Below, piece by piece: positions 46,295 through 53,925 of a DNA stretch of 60,671 nucleotides. The position numbers were made by a program, and so were the translations under genes. Source of the stretch: JAIBBV01 sp044347745. Its GTDB lineage: Bacteria; Bdellovibrionota_C; UBA2361; JAFLCA01. The stretch is taken from positions 1-60,671 of the forward strand of contig JBIKUD010000020.1 in NCBI GenBank assembly GCA_044347745.1, written 5' to 3'. Under the pieces are notes generated by a model. That model did no database searches. It saw only the letters and a list, made by a program, of their open reading frames with translations, and was not told where the DNA came from. The first letter of the stretch is position 1. Each line of letters opens with the position of its first letter.

Positions 46295-47211
46295 AAAAGC
46301 CAGTCACCAACTTTCCGGCTTCAGTTAAAGCAAAGCTCCTTGCCTACTCGCGGGCGAAACAAGTTGAGCACAACCAAGTTCTCGCTCAATATGCAGTGGA
46401 ACGAATTCTTTATCGACTAACCCAAACGCGCCAGAAGGACCGCTTTCTTCTAAAAGGCGCGATGCTATTTATGGTTTGGGAGGGGGCTCTACATCGACCG
46501 ACTACCGATCTTGATCTTCTTGGATTTGGTGAAACATCTGTCAGTAATCTAGCGAAGGTGTTTCAAGATGTTGCTAAGATTGAATTTGCAGAAGACGGAC
46601 TTGTCTTTGATCCTAATTCGGTAGAAGGAGCAGAGATCAGAGCACAAGAGGAATACGCTGGGGTGCGAATCACTATGCGGGCACATCTAGGCACTTCCGC
46701 TATTCCAGTTCAGGTTGATATCGGCATCGAAGATGCGGTTAACCCGCCGCCCCAAGAGATCACATTCCCCTCACTTTTGGGACTCCCGAGCCCAGTAATT
46801 AAGGCATACCAAATTGAAACCACCATCTCAGAAAAGCTCCACGCTATCGTAAAGCTTGGTTTTGCAAATAGCAGAATGAAAGATTACTTCGACCTTTTAT
46901 ATATCAGCAGAACATTCAGCCTTTCAGGTAATGTACTGGCCAATACCATTCGAGCAACATTTGAAAGGCGAAAAGACCTCATCGTTGTTGAATATCCCGT
47001 GGGCCTCAGTGAAGATTTTGCTCGAGATCCATCGAAAGCAGCTGCTTGGAAAGCGTTTAATGCAAAGATACAGCGATCCGCTGAGACGGCAGAGTTTAAT
47101 GAGATTGTTAAACAGGTTGCAGATTTTATCCTTCCGGCATTTAAGGCTGCAATGTTCGGCGGAGAAACGCTAGGAATCTGGACCCCTCCTGGTCCGTGGA
47201 AGAAGAAGTAA
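46291..47211 (+). CDS. AbiEii-type nucleotidyltransferase toxin, start codon apparently lost
   Basis: The catalytic part is intact: KGAMLF where the family has KGG, then TTDLDLLGFG with the two metal-binding Asp, and RMKDYFDLL near 190. The first normal start codon in frame is a GTG at 46396. However, the 35 codons before it read like the usual AbiEii N-terminus (KKPVTNFPASVKAKLL, then HNQVLAQYA), beginning at 46294 directly after an ATA at 46291. ATAAAAAAG would be ATGAAAAAG with one G-to-A change, restoring both a start and the classic ATGA overlap with the antitoxin stop. The toxin is therefore either translated weakly from ATA or made as a shortened form from 46396. The enzyme blocks tRNA charging by adding nucleotides to tRNA in related systems. 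Confidence 0.8.
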   Translation: MKKPVTNFPASVKAKLLAYSRAKQVEHNQVLAQYAVERILYRLTQTRQKDRFLLKGAMLFMVWEGALHRPTTDLDLLGFGETSVSNLAKVFQDVAKIEFAEDGLVFDPNSVEGAEIRAQEEYAGVRITMRAHLGTSAIPVQVDIGIEDAVNPPPQEITFPSLLGLPSPVIKAYQIETTISEKLHAIVKLGFANSRMKDYFDLLYISRTFSLSGNVLANTIRATFERRKDLIVVEYPVGLSEDFARDPSKAAAWKAFNAKIQRSAETAEFNEIVKQVADFILPAFKAAMFGGETLGIWTPPGPWKKK

Positions 47212-47563
47212 TTCGCTTTTTGATGAGAGCGCGTACTTCATAGCAGGAAAATTAAGAGGCCCGACCCGGATGCCGCTACGCGTCATCCTCGGATTTTCTG
47301 TGTTTATTGGGTTCAAATCCGACTCGGTCACAGCGCGGAGATAAATTGGGCAATCCGCCTTCCCCAAGGCTATGGCGCGATAACTTTTATTGAGGCCTTA
47401 GTCTCAATAAAAGTTAGGCTCGAACCGGGAATAAAGGTTTTGCAAATCGACGAATACACAGCAAATTACACAGAAGCCCGTCAGGCACATAATGCTAGTA
47501 ATATCAGGTATTTAATCAGTTATTGCCCCTGCCCTGGGTCTACAAAAATAAAATTTTCAAAAC
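47212..47563. other. Intergenic region with a perfect hairpin
   Basis: No gene is seen. A perfect 14-bp inverted repeat (47381-47394 and 47403-47416, loop GCCTTAGT) lies about 170 nt after the toxin gene; there is no T-run after it beyond the A/T-rich stem itself. CACAG words occur near 47455-47475, as in other gaps. Confidence 0.5.
47381..47416. repeat. Perfect 14-bp inverted repeat
   Basis: TAACTTTTATTGAG and its exact complement enclose an 8-nt loop. It could be a bidirectional terminator or a mobile-element end. Confidence 0.55.
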
Positions 47564-47727
47564 TTTTGCTCTAAAATCTCAAGTGAGAACCAAAAGTGTA
47601 CGATAATGTACAGTAACAGCTTTACAGCCTGCACAATTTTGCGGGGTAGTACAAGCTTTAAGGATTGCGGACCTAAAAATCTCGTGATTTCAGTAGGTTC
47701 ATCTGGTGGCGAAACGGAATTCGACTC
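47564..47727 (+). repeat. Conserved leader element, copy A
   Basis: The block aligns without gaps to 51874-52037. Two sub-blocks are about 93% identical: 47564-47650 (6 differences in 87) and 47685-47727 (3 in 43); the 34 nt between them differ much more. It lies just before the FlgM-like gene. A hairpin CCTGC/GCGGG (47628-47632 and 47641-47645) is kept in both copies. A 47-codon frame (47606-47749) exists only in this copy, so a coding role is unlikely; an RNA or protein-binding role fits better. Confidence 0.6.
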
Positions 47728-47761
47728 TGGGGCATGTGTACAATTTTGAAATGGCTTGAGT

Positions 47762-47911
47762 ATGAATTCCGAAAATCAAACTGAGAAACTATCCAAAGAT
47801 TTGGGCAAAGTCAGGCGTAAGAAAATCAACAAAATTAAGCATAAGATTACGTCAGGCAAATATAAAATTGACAATCTCTCCCTCGCTAAAGCGCTTTTCT
47901 TGTCGCGCTAA
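47762..47911 (+). CDS. FlgM-like 49-residue miniprotein (putative anti-sigma-28)
   Basis: ATG at 47762, stop at 47909-47911. The last 30 residues, KKINKIKHKITSGKYKID then NLSLAKALF, match the C-terminal FlgM pattern (V-x-x-IKxxIxxGxYKxD, then xxIAxxLL), the part that binds sigma-28. Usual FlgM proteins are about 90-100 residues; this one keeps only the sigma-binding half plus a basic linker. It would hold FliA inactive until hook completion. The window has sigma-28-type promoters before fliC and fliD, so a target exists. The assignment is by eye. A decayed copy lies at 52072. Confidence 0.5.
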   Translation: MNSENQTEKLSKDLGKVRRKKINKIKHKITSGKYKIDNLSLAKALFLSR

Positions 47912-47986
47912 TTTGCGTGAGCCAGGCTGGGTGAGTTCTCCCTGAAAATAGTCAAACGAAGCTGGAAAAGGCTCGGTTGCTATAGC

Positions 47987-48027
47987 CCATTTTTTCATAT
48001 GACAATCCATTGTCATTTAAAAAATGG
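47987..48027. repeat. Imperfect palindrome before the M50-like gene
   Basis: CCATTTTTT and AAAAAATGG flank ATGACAAT/ATTGTCAT around a central CC. The arms differ by one extra base. It falls in a segment of about 130 nt that is present in copy A of the duplicated unit and missing in copy B. Confidence 0.45.
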
Positions 48028-48082
48028 CTGGTAGCGTGTACGATTCGTCCTTGGGAATACCTTACCGCCCTTAGCTCACTCT

Positions 48083-48778
48083 ATGAACTCAAAGCGAACT
48101 AAAGAAGAAAGCAAATCTAAGTTCGGCGGCCTTGCTTTTTTTAGTTCCCTTGTTTTCCTGACGTTAATCGCGCTGCTTAACTTTTCCCAAATGGCCCCTC
48201 TTTGGAATGAGTCAAGCGGCCAACGGTTACTGCATCTTCTCTTTGGCCTTATTCCTGGCATTTTTATTGGGTATTACCTGATTAAAGGGAAATATTCAGT
48301 TCTTATCCACGAATTTAAGCATTCGATTGTTTCAAGCCTTGCAGGCAATAAATGGCGCGGCATGAAAGTAGATGAAGCCTCTGGCTCCTTTACCTATGCG
48401 TACTCAAAACGCAGTGCGCCATTTAACGCTTTTATTTCATTGGCACCCTACTGGTTCCCCTTAGCGCTCATTCTGGCTACTTTAGTTGGTCTTACTTTTT
48501 GGCGTCATGATCACCTAGCGCTACTCACGGCACTGGGCGTGGGAATTGGTGCTGACCTCGTCATGAATGCAAGAGACGCGCTTCCCTATCAAACTGATTT
48601 TCAAGTGATTCGCGGTGGCTATATTATTGGTATTTGGTACGTGCTCGCCATGAACCTAGCGGTTTATTCTTCGATAAGCATTTGGGCCATAGCCGATACT
48701 CAGGGGCTCATTCATATACTTCAAAAACTAGCCCAGCTTGTGTATGCCACGCTACCCCACATTAAAGCGCTCTTTTAA
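48083..48778 (+). CDS. M50-like integral membrane metalloprotease
   Basis: The protein has 231 residues with about five membrane segments. HEFKH (His76, Glu77, His80), preceded by SVLI and followed by SIVSSLAG, is the zinc-binding HExxH motif placed in a membrane helix, as in site-2-type M50 proteases. DLVMNARDALPYQTDF near 170-185 offers Asp or Asn as third ligand, like the NPDG-type motif of the family but altered. It may cut membrane-bound substrates; the target is unknown. It follows the FlgM-like gene by 171 nt. A second, broken copy is at 52225. Confidence 0.65.
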   Translation: MNSKRTKEESKSKFGGLAFFSSLVFLTLIALLNFSQMAPLWNESSGQRLLHLLFGLIPGIFIGYYLIKGKYSVLIHEFKHSIVSSLAGNKWRGMKVDEASGSFTYAYSKRSAPFNAFISLAPYWFPLALILATLVGLTFWRHDHLALLTALGVGIGADLVMNARDALPYQTDFQVIRGGYIIGIWYVLAMNLAVYSSISIWAIADTQGLIHILQKLAQLVYATLPHIKALF

Positions 48779-48944
48779 ACCCATTTTGCACTTTTATCTT
48801 TGGCCTACGAATATTTCCTATATTTCGCACACTAAACGCAGATTCTGGCGCCAGATTAAACAGTTAATAAGTTCCATTCATTAAGCATCAGCACTGCAAG
48901 GTCGACTACAAGCCAGCGGCTAATGTTAGAGGCCTTTTCGCTCC

Positions 48945-51542
48945 ATGCGTCAGCTTGTCGATAATATAGAGTTCTACACAGGCCTTACTCTCCGGCGCCA
49001 GCGCAGCTATTTTCCTCTCGAGAAAAACTGCTCGTGGGTCCTGTTTTTTACTTTGGCTCTTGCCTATTTACTCTGCCCTCTTCGCGAAACTCAGGCCGAC
49101 TCGCTGGCTTCAAATCCAATCGTGTTTGTTACAATGGTGCCTAACCCTGCCGACTTTGGCACCCTCGCAGCAACGTTTGGCAATCATGTAGCAAACCCCA
49201 ACACCGCATTTCGCGGCGGAGACTTATGGATTCGCTACCCAGATGGCAGCCTCAAAAATCTGACCAGCGCCGCAGGTTATGGTAATGCCGGACAGCAGGG
49301 AGCCGGAGCCATAGCCGTACGAGATCCAGCAGCTCACTGGGATGGAACAAAGGTAATATTCAGCATGGTAGTTGGGGCGCCAACACAGCAATATCAACTC
49401 GGCACCTACCGCTGGCAGCTGTATGAAATAACGGGACTTGGTCCTTCTGATACTCCAGTCATTACAAAAGTTGCTAATCAGCCTAGTTCTTACAATAACC
49501 ACTCACCAGTATACGCAAGTGATGATTCTATAATTTTCGTCTCCGATAGACCCCGCGACGACACTGTATTGCATACCTATCCACAGCGCGACGAGTACGA
49601 GTCTTCACCAGTAAATTCTGGCCTATGGAAAATAAGCGTCAACACCGGAGCAGTAACTCTTCTGGACCACGCACCTTCAGGCGATTTTAACCCCATTATC
49701 GACAGTTTTGGCCGAGTTATTTTTACGCGCTGGGACCACTTACAGCGCGATCAGCAAAATGTAGGGGTCGATTTTGGCGCTTTTAATTACGAAAGCGAGG
49801 TAAGTACAGTTGCTACCAGCTCGGCAGCCGAGGTTTTTCCAGAACCGCGCTCAGTTCTGGATCCCGACTATCAGTCCCATATAAATCTCCACACCATAAA
49901 TCAATTTTTCCCGTGGATGATGCATCAGGACGGAACTGGGCTCGAAACGCTTAATCATATAGGTCGGCAAGAAATTGGCCTCTACTCGGAGCGCAGTTTT
50001 AACAATGACTCAAACGTTCAAGAATTTTATGGGCAGTACGCCACGGGAGCAAATCAGAACGAATTTACTATTTTTCTACACATTAAAGAGAATCCGAATA
50101 GTCCCGGCACGTACTTAGGAACTAGCTGCCAAGAGTTTGGAACCCATTCAGGTGGGCAGATTATTTCGCTTACTGGTGCTCCCGGCGTAAATCCAGATGA
50201 CATGCAAGTCACCTATCTAACGCACCCCGACACAGCCGGAGCCACAAACTCGCCTGGCCCCAACCATAGCGGGCTCTACCGAGACCCACTCCCCCTTTCA
50301 AATGGCAACCTTTTGGCGGTGCACACCAGCAATACTCGCCAAGACAGTAATATCGGAAGCAGTGGATCGCCGCTTTCAAGGTATGACTATCGCATAAAAT
50401 TGCTCGCTCAAAGCGGTCAATACTACTCCGCATCCACCGCTCTCACCTCCGGCATCAGTAAAACAGTGAGCTTCTGGAATCCTGACTCACTTATTTCATT
50501 CAGCGGCACACTTTGGGAAATGATGCCCATAGAACTAGTAGCGCGAACACGTCCCAGCGCCGGAACCCAGGAACTGCCCTCTATTGAAAGCGCCGTCTTA
50601 ACGAGCGCCGGGGTCCAGGCGTCTGAACTGACACAGTACCTTCGTGATAATAATCTTGCGCTAGTTATAAGTAGAGATTTGACCACCCGAGATAGAAACG
50701 ATCGTCAACAACCGACAAACCTCAGAGTAAACGGCGGAACCGCTGAGTCAATTCCCAACTCAGGCACCGTTTACGACATTCAGTGGCTGCAATTTTTCCA
50801 AGGCGACCTTATTCGTGGATACTCAAATGGAAACAACAGTGGGCGTAGAGTTTTAGCGCAGCCTATGCATTCAGTGCCTTCAAATGCCAATCCGAGCGCT
50901 GGCGACTCAGCGCCTACAGGTGCTGTACGCATAGCCAGTGATGGGTCTATGGCTGCTTTTGTTCCGGCAGGTAGGGCTCTTACTTGGCACATGAGTTCGG
51001 AGGACAACACGCCTGTGGTGCGAGAACGTTATTGGGTTACTTTTCAAGCCGGTGAAATTAGAGTGTGTTCCTCCTGTCACGGAGTTAACACAGCAGACCA
51101 AATGGGTTCAGGCGAGCCGCAAAATAGCCCGCAAGCTTTAGTGAGTCTTTTGGCGCATTGGAAGGGTTTACCGACCGAAAACTCTCCCGAAAGCTACTCA
51201 TTTGTTGTTCAAGCACCAAAAAAGAAACCTGCAGCAGCCTTCACTATTCGTGCCAATGGCGGAGCAAATGATGACGCGCTCAGTCTCAAACTTCGCCTCA
51301 ACGGCAAACAATGCGCTGGGAAAAGAAATTTTACTGCCACGTCAACTACGAGGCGCCTCAAAGGGAAATTTTTAGGAACTCCTGGCCTAAAATATCAGTT
51401 CCAATTGTGGCTAGCGGGAGAAGATCAGGCCGAGGCCACTAAACAAATAAAGGTCAGTGGAACAGCGAAAAAACTCAGCACCAAAGAATTTAAGGCTTCC
51501 TGTAAAACCTTGCTTAAAGGTCTAAAGGCAACGTCGAACTAG
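48945..51542 (+). CDS. Secreted beta-propeller protein with one c-type haem (hydrazine-synthase-alpha-like architecture)
   Basis: The protein has 865 residues. A signal peptide follows a 30-residue polar stretch (hydrophobic about 32-46, cleavage after TQA). Propeller-type blades follow (HSPVYASDDSIIFVSDRP, DSFGRVIFTRWDHL), then a middle domain around ELVARTRPSAG, then a haem motif CSSCHG (Cys708, Cys711, His712) after APTGAVRIASDGSMAAFVPA. The last 150 residues are a beta-sandwich-like tail with two Cys. The order matches the large family related to the HzsA middle domain, which is widespread outside anammox bacteria. With a single haem and no HzsB or HzsC nearby, hydrazine synthesis is not implied; a periplasmic redox or binding role is likely. 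It lies between the two copies of the duplicated FlgM-like/M50 unit. Confidence 0.75.
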   Translation: MRQLVDNIEFYTGLTLRRQRSYFPLEKNCSWVLFFTLALAYLLCPLRETQADSLASNPIVFVTMVPNPADFGTLAATFGNHVANPNTAFRGGDLWIRYPDGSLKNLTSAAGYGNAGQQGAGAIAVRDPAAHWDGTKVIFSMVVGAPTQQYQLGTYRWQLYEITGLGPSDTPVITKVANQPSSYNNHSPVYASDDSIIFVSDRPRDDTVLHTYPQRDEYESSPVNSGLWKISVNTGAVTLLDHAPSGDFNPIIDSFGRVIFTRWDHLQRDQQNVGVDFGAFNYESEVSTVATSSAAEVFPEPRSVLDPDYQSHINLHTINQFFPWMMHQDGTGLETLNHIGRQEIGLYSERSFNNDSNVQEFYGQYATGANQNEFTIFLHIKENPNSPGTYLGTSCQEFGTHSGGQIISLTGAPGVNPDDMQVTYLTHPDTAGATNSPGPNHSGLYRDPLPLSNGNLLAVHTSNTRQDSNIGSSGSPLSRYDYRIKLLAQSGQYYSASTALTSGISKTVSFWNPDSLISFSGTLWEMMPIELVARTRPSAGTQELPSIESAVLTSAGVQASELTQYLRDNNLALVISRDLTTRDRNDRQQPTNLRVNGGTAESIPNSGTVYDIQWLQFFQGDLIRGYSNGNNSGRRVLAQPMHSVPSNANPSAGDSAPTGAVRIASDGSMAAFVPAGRALTWHMSSEDNTPVVRERYWVTFQAGEIRVCSSCHGVNTADQMGSGEPQNSPQALVSLLAHWKGLPTENSPESYSFVVQAPKKKPAAAFTIRANGGANDDALSLKLRLNGKQCAGKRNFTATSTTRRLKGKFLGTPGLKYQFQLWLAGEDQAEATKQIKVSGTAKKLSTKEFKASCKTLLKGLKATSN

Positions 51543-51705
51543 CAGTTGGAACTGGGGCTTCAGGAAAACGATCCTCATACTTCACCCAATCCAAATGCAG
51601 ACCTTGGGGCGGAGCAGTAATTCCTGCTGCTTGCCTCGAACGAGCCTCAAGTATCAACTGCATAGTAGCTTGTCCCAAAAGACCAGGGTGCGCCATACAA
51701 AGGAC
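51541..51705 (-). pseudogene. Remnant of a second truA gene
   Basis: On the minus strand the reading ARSRQAAGITAPPQGLHLDW matches the C-terminus of the intact TruA at 59439 (ARSRQLAGVTAPPQGLCMDW), followed by VKYEDRF where TruA has VKYQPQF. Just upstream, in another frame, RTLVFWDKLL matches TruA GTLVYLNRDLL, so a frameshift separates the two parts. Nothing further upstream resembles truA. It is the decayed 3' end of a duplicate, placed tail-to-tail with the haem-propeller gene as the intact truA is with the Aas-like gene. Confidence 0.8.
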
Positions 51706-51873
51706 GAGAAAGATTACCCCTCAGGGATATCAATTCGAATAGGCGCAGATTGGCTAAGCAAAATTACCCAGCGATTTTGTCAAGCCGATACCTTCAGCAC
51801 TAAATTTCTATCGATTTCAGCCCTTCTCTAGCCGTAACAAATTGAATTGATGCAAAAAAGAAATATTCAAACC

Positions 51874-52037
51874 TTTTGCTCTAAAATTTCAAGAGAGAAC
51901 CAAAAGTGTATGATAATGTACAGTAATAGCTTTGCAGCCTGCACAGTTTTGCGGGGTAGTTAAAGCGAGACGGATTAGGAACCGAAAACTTTTTTGATTT
52001 CAGTAGGTTCTTCTGCTGACGAAACGGAATTCGACTC
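51874..52037 (+). repeat. Conserved leader element, copy B
   Basis: Gap-free match to 47564-47727 at a constant offset of 4310 nt. It precedes a broken FlgM-like gene and a broken M50-like gene, yet has itself stayed about 93% identical in its two main blocks. Confidence 0.6.
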
Positions 52038-52071
52038 CCCTGGTTATGTACATTTTTCTAAATGGGTGCGT

Positions 52072-52183
52072 ATGGAGTCCAAAATTAGCCGCCATAAGAT
52101 CAGCAAGACGAAAAACGAAACTTATTTCGGGCAAATATAAAGTCGACAATCTCCTTAGCTAAAGCGCCCTTTTTGTCGCGCTA
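52072..52183 (+). pseudogene. Broken FlgM-like gene, copy B
   Basis: ATG at 52072 begins a frame that stops after 22 codons. In another frame the diagnostic ISGKYKVDNL follows and then also stops. Compared with 47762-47911 it has lost about 40 nt near the front and gained frameshifts. Confidence 0.6.
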
Positions 52184-52224
52184 CCCCCCCTGCATAAACA
52201 CCGGAGGCTTGATATCCTTTACAA

Positions 52225-52915
52225 ATGTTTTTGAAGCGTACCGTGCCCGCCCCCCGCGTACCGACAAACTGCTCGGTGGAATTGCATTCCTTCTCTCGCT
52301 ACTATTCCTAACCTTACTTGCTGCAATTAATCTTGAGCAGTTGCCCAATATTTGGAATGAGTTGAGCGCTCAACGGCTCAGCTATTTGTTGATGAGACTC
52401 ATTCCAGGTGTTGTGTTCGCCCTCTTCATTCTGCGTGGTAAATACTCGGTGCTACTTCATGAATTTAAGCAGTCGATAGTTTCGGAGCGTGCAGGCAACA
52501 AGAGGAAATCAATGAAAATCGATGACGCCTCGGGTTCATTTACATACGTAAACTCTAAGCGCAGTGCCGCATTTAATGCCTTCATATCTTTAGCTCCCTA
52601 CTGGCTTCCTTTGTGACTACTTATCTCTTTAATAGTTGGAGCAATGTTTTGGCGACAGGATCCATTGGGCCTGCTCTTTGTGCTTGGAATGGTTCTTGTG
52701 CCTAACATACGCGACATCTCACCGTATCCAAAGTAATTCGCGGGGGCTTTGCTGCTGGCTTTTGGTACGTTGTGGCCATGAATGTAGTACTCTATACATT
52801 CGTTCTGGCCTGGACCTTCGCCGGAACCCAAGGACTACTGATGCTGGTGAGCGAACTATGGCGGCTTGTGCATGAGTTGGTAGCATACTTTCGCGCTAAC
52901 AAATCAATCCCTTAA
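52225..52915 (+). pseudogene. Broken M50-like membrane protease gene, copy B
   Basis: It is homologous to 48083-48778. At least four lesions are visible: a frameshift in a run of six C after the ATG at 52225; the zinc motif is HEFKQ in place of HEFKH; a TGA at 52614-52616 after APYWLPL; and a deletion plus frameshift near 52710-52740, after which VIRGG and the last two membrane segments continue to a TAA at 52913-52915. An open frame of 147 codons from a TTG at 52173 reads only the first half and begins inside the FlgM-like remnant, so it is not a real gene start. Confidence 0.8.
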
Positions 52916-53730
52916 GAGTCTTTATTCTTCTTTAGTACTCCCCTAATTTGCTCATAAAATTCCACCCTGCGGCGCTGCAGCGCTAGCGCGGGACTCCAGA
53001 TGCAGTCAATGCGGTTGCGATTGCCTGGGCCCATTTCAATTTCTGCAATTTGGGCGGGGATCTCGGCAAAAAGTTTTTGCAGAGGCTTAAGCGAATTTAA
53101 ACTGTAGGGAAACTGCTCCTCCCAAGCCTTAGCAACCTCTCCACGGCTTGCACCGCGCCGCAGAAGAGCATCGGATAGCTGGCTTGCTCCGTTTCCGTCG
53201 CTGACACGTAGCTCAAGCTCGCGGATATTTTTACGAGATATAGCAATATGCGAATTAAGGTAAGCCACTGGGTCAAGCAAGCTGTTTACCTCAAGTTCTA
53301 ATGCTTTAGGGAACTGCCGCCCTTCTTTGACCATTAGCTCTTTAACAATCGGTGCATACGTAGCCAAAAAGTATGAGACAAATGCGACTTGCTCAGGAGT
53401 TTCCACATTTTTAGAGCTGGTCAAAATCTCCAAACAAAAAACTATACCTCCACGGTACAAAAAATAGCGCGGGGCAGTTTTATGCCGCGTTTGGCGAATA
53501 AGCCCCATCTCATGTAGTTCGCGTAGATGTCTAAGCAAGTGGACCCGCTGAATAGAGGGCCGTGGACCTGAAAATGACTCCTTAAGCCAGTCCACAAATA
53601 GCTCCACTAAAAACTGCAGATCGCGCTGGCGAAATCCTTCATTTGTCGCGGTAGCGTGAGCAGCTAATGTGGCGGCTGCCAGTACCCATTCATATCTTTG
53701 CTGTAAGGCCGTTTGCCGCTTTTGTTTCAT
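52912..53730 (-). CDS. Putative winged-helix regulator, divergent to pspA
   Basis: The protein has 272 residues and no membrane segment. Residues 55-95 (RVHLLRHLRELHEMGLIRQT, then APRYFLYRGG) fit a winged helix-turn-helix; the rest is helical and charged. It is transcribed away from the PspA-family gene with 195 nt between the starts, so it may control that operon; this is inference from position. Its 3' end overlaps the M50-like pseudogene by 4 nt. The family is not recognised. Confidence 0.6.
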   Translation of the reverse strand: MKQKRQTALQQRYEWVLAAATLAAHATATNEGFRQRDLQFLVELFVDWLKESFSGPRPSIQRVHLLRHLRELHEMGLIRQTRHKTAPRYFLYRGGIVFCLEILTSSKNVETPEQVAFVSYFLATYAPIVKELMVKEGRQFPKALELEVNSLLDPVAYLNSHIAISRKNIRELELRVSDGNGASQLSDALLRRGASRGEVAKAWEEQFPYSLNSLKPLQKLFAEIPAQIAEIEMGPGNRNRIDCIWSPALALQRRRVEFYEQIRGVLKKNKDS

Positions 53731-53925
53731 TGTAACTTTTTATTTATGATATCTAGCACAGACATATTGCCGTTAGTTAATTGATTATACTGTATATTAT
53801 ACTGCCAATAATACGCCGCTTCCGTTTTCATTACAATGTAACGGCATATCTTAAGACTTACTCAAGCCAAAGCGCCATACTTCTTTCTATAGAGAAATCA
53901 AATTCTCGATAACAAAGGAGTATAT

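Noticed and set aside
47300..47335. tRNA-like T-arm (GGGTTCAAATCC)
   Set aside because: The flanking bases do not pair as a T-stem and no acceptor or anticodon arm can be built.
47564..47727. Possible cyclic-di-GMP (GEMM) riboswitch because of a GCGGGG block
   Set aside because: The other conserved GEMM parts (for example GGGACGCAAAGCC) are absent and the helices do not form.
47606..47749. 47-codon cysteine-rich frame in the conserved leader
   Set aside because: The matching frame in copy B is interrupted and several of the differences change amino acids, so a coding role is not supported.
48945..51542. True hydrazine synthase subunit, implying anammox
   Set aside because: Only one haem motif, no HzsB/HzsC genes nearby, and the related domain is widespread in other bacteria.
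51595..51831. 78-codon plus-strand frame opposite the truA remnant
   Set aside because: It starts inside the truA fragment on the other strand and has no homology that I can recognise.
52173..52616. 147-codon gene for a short M50-like protein
   Set aside because: It is the first half of a frameshifted, stop-containing copy with a mutated zinc motif, and it begins within the FlgM-like remnant.
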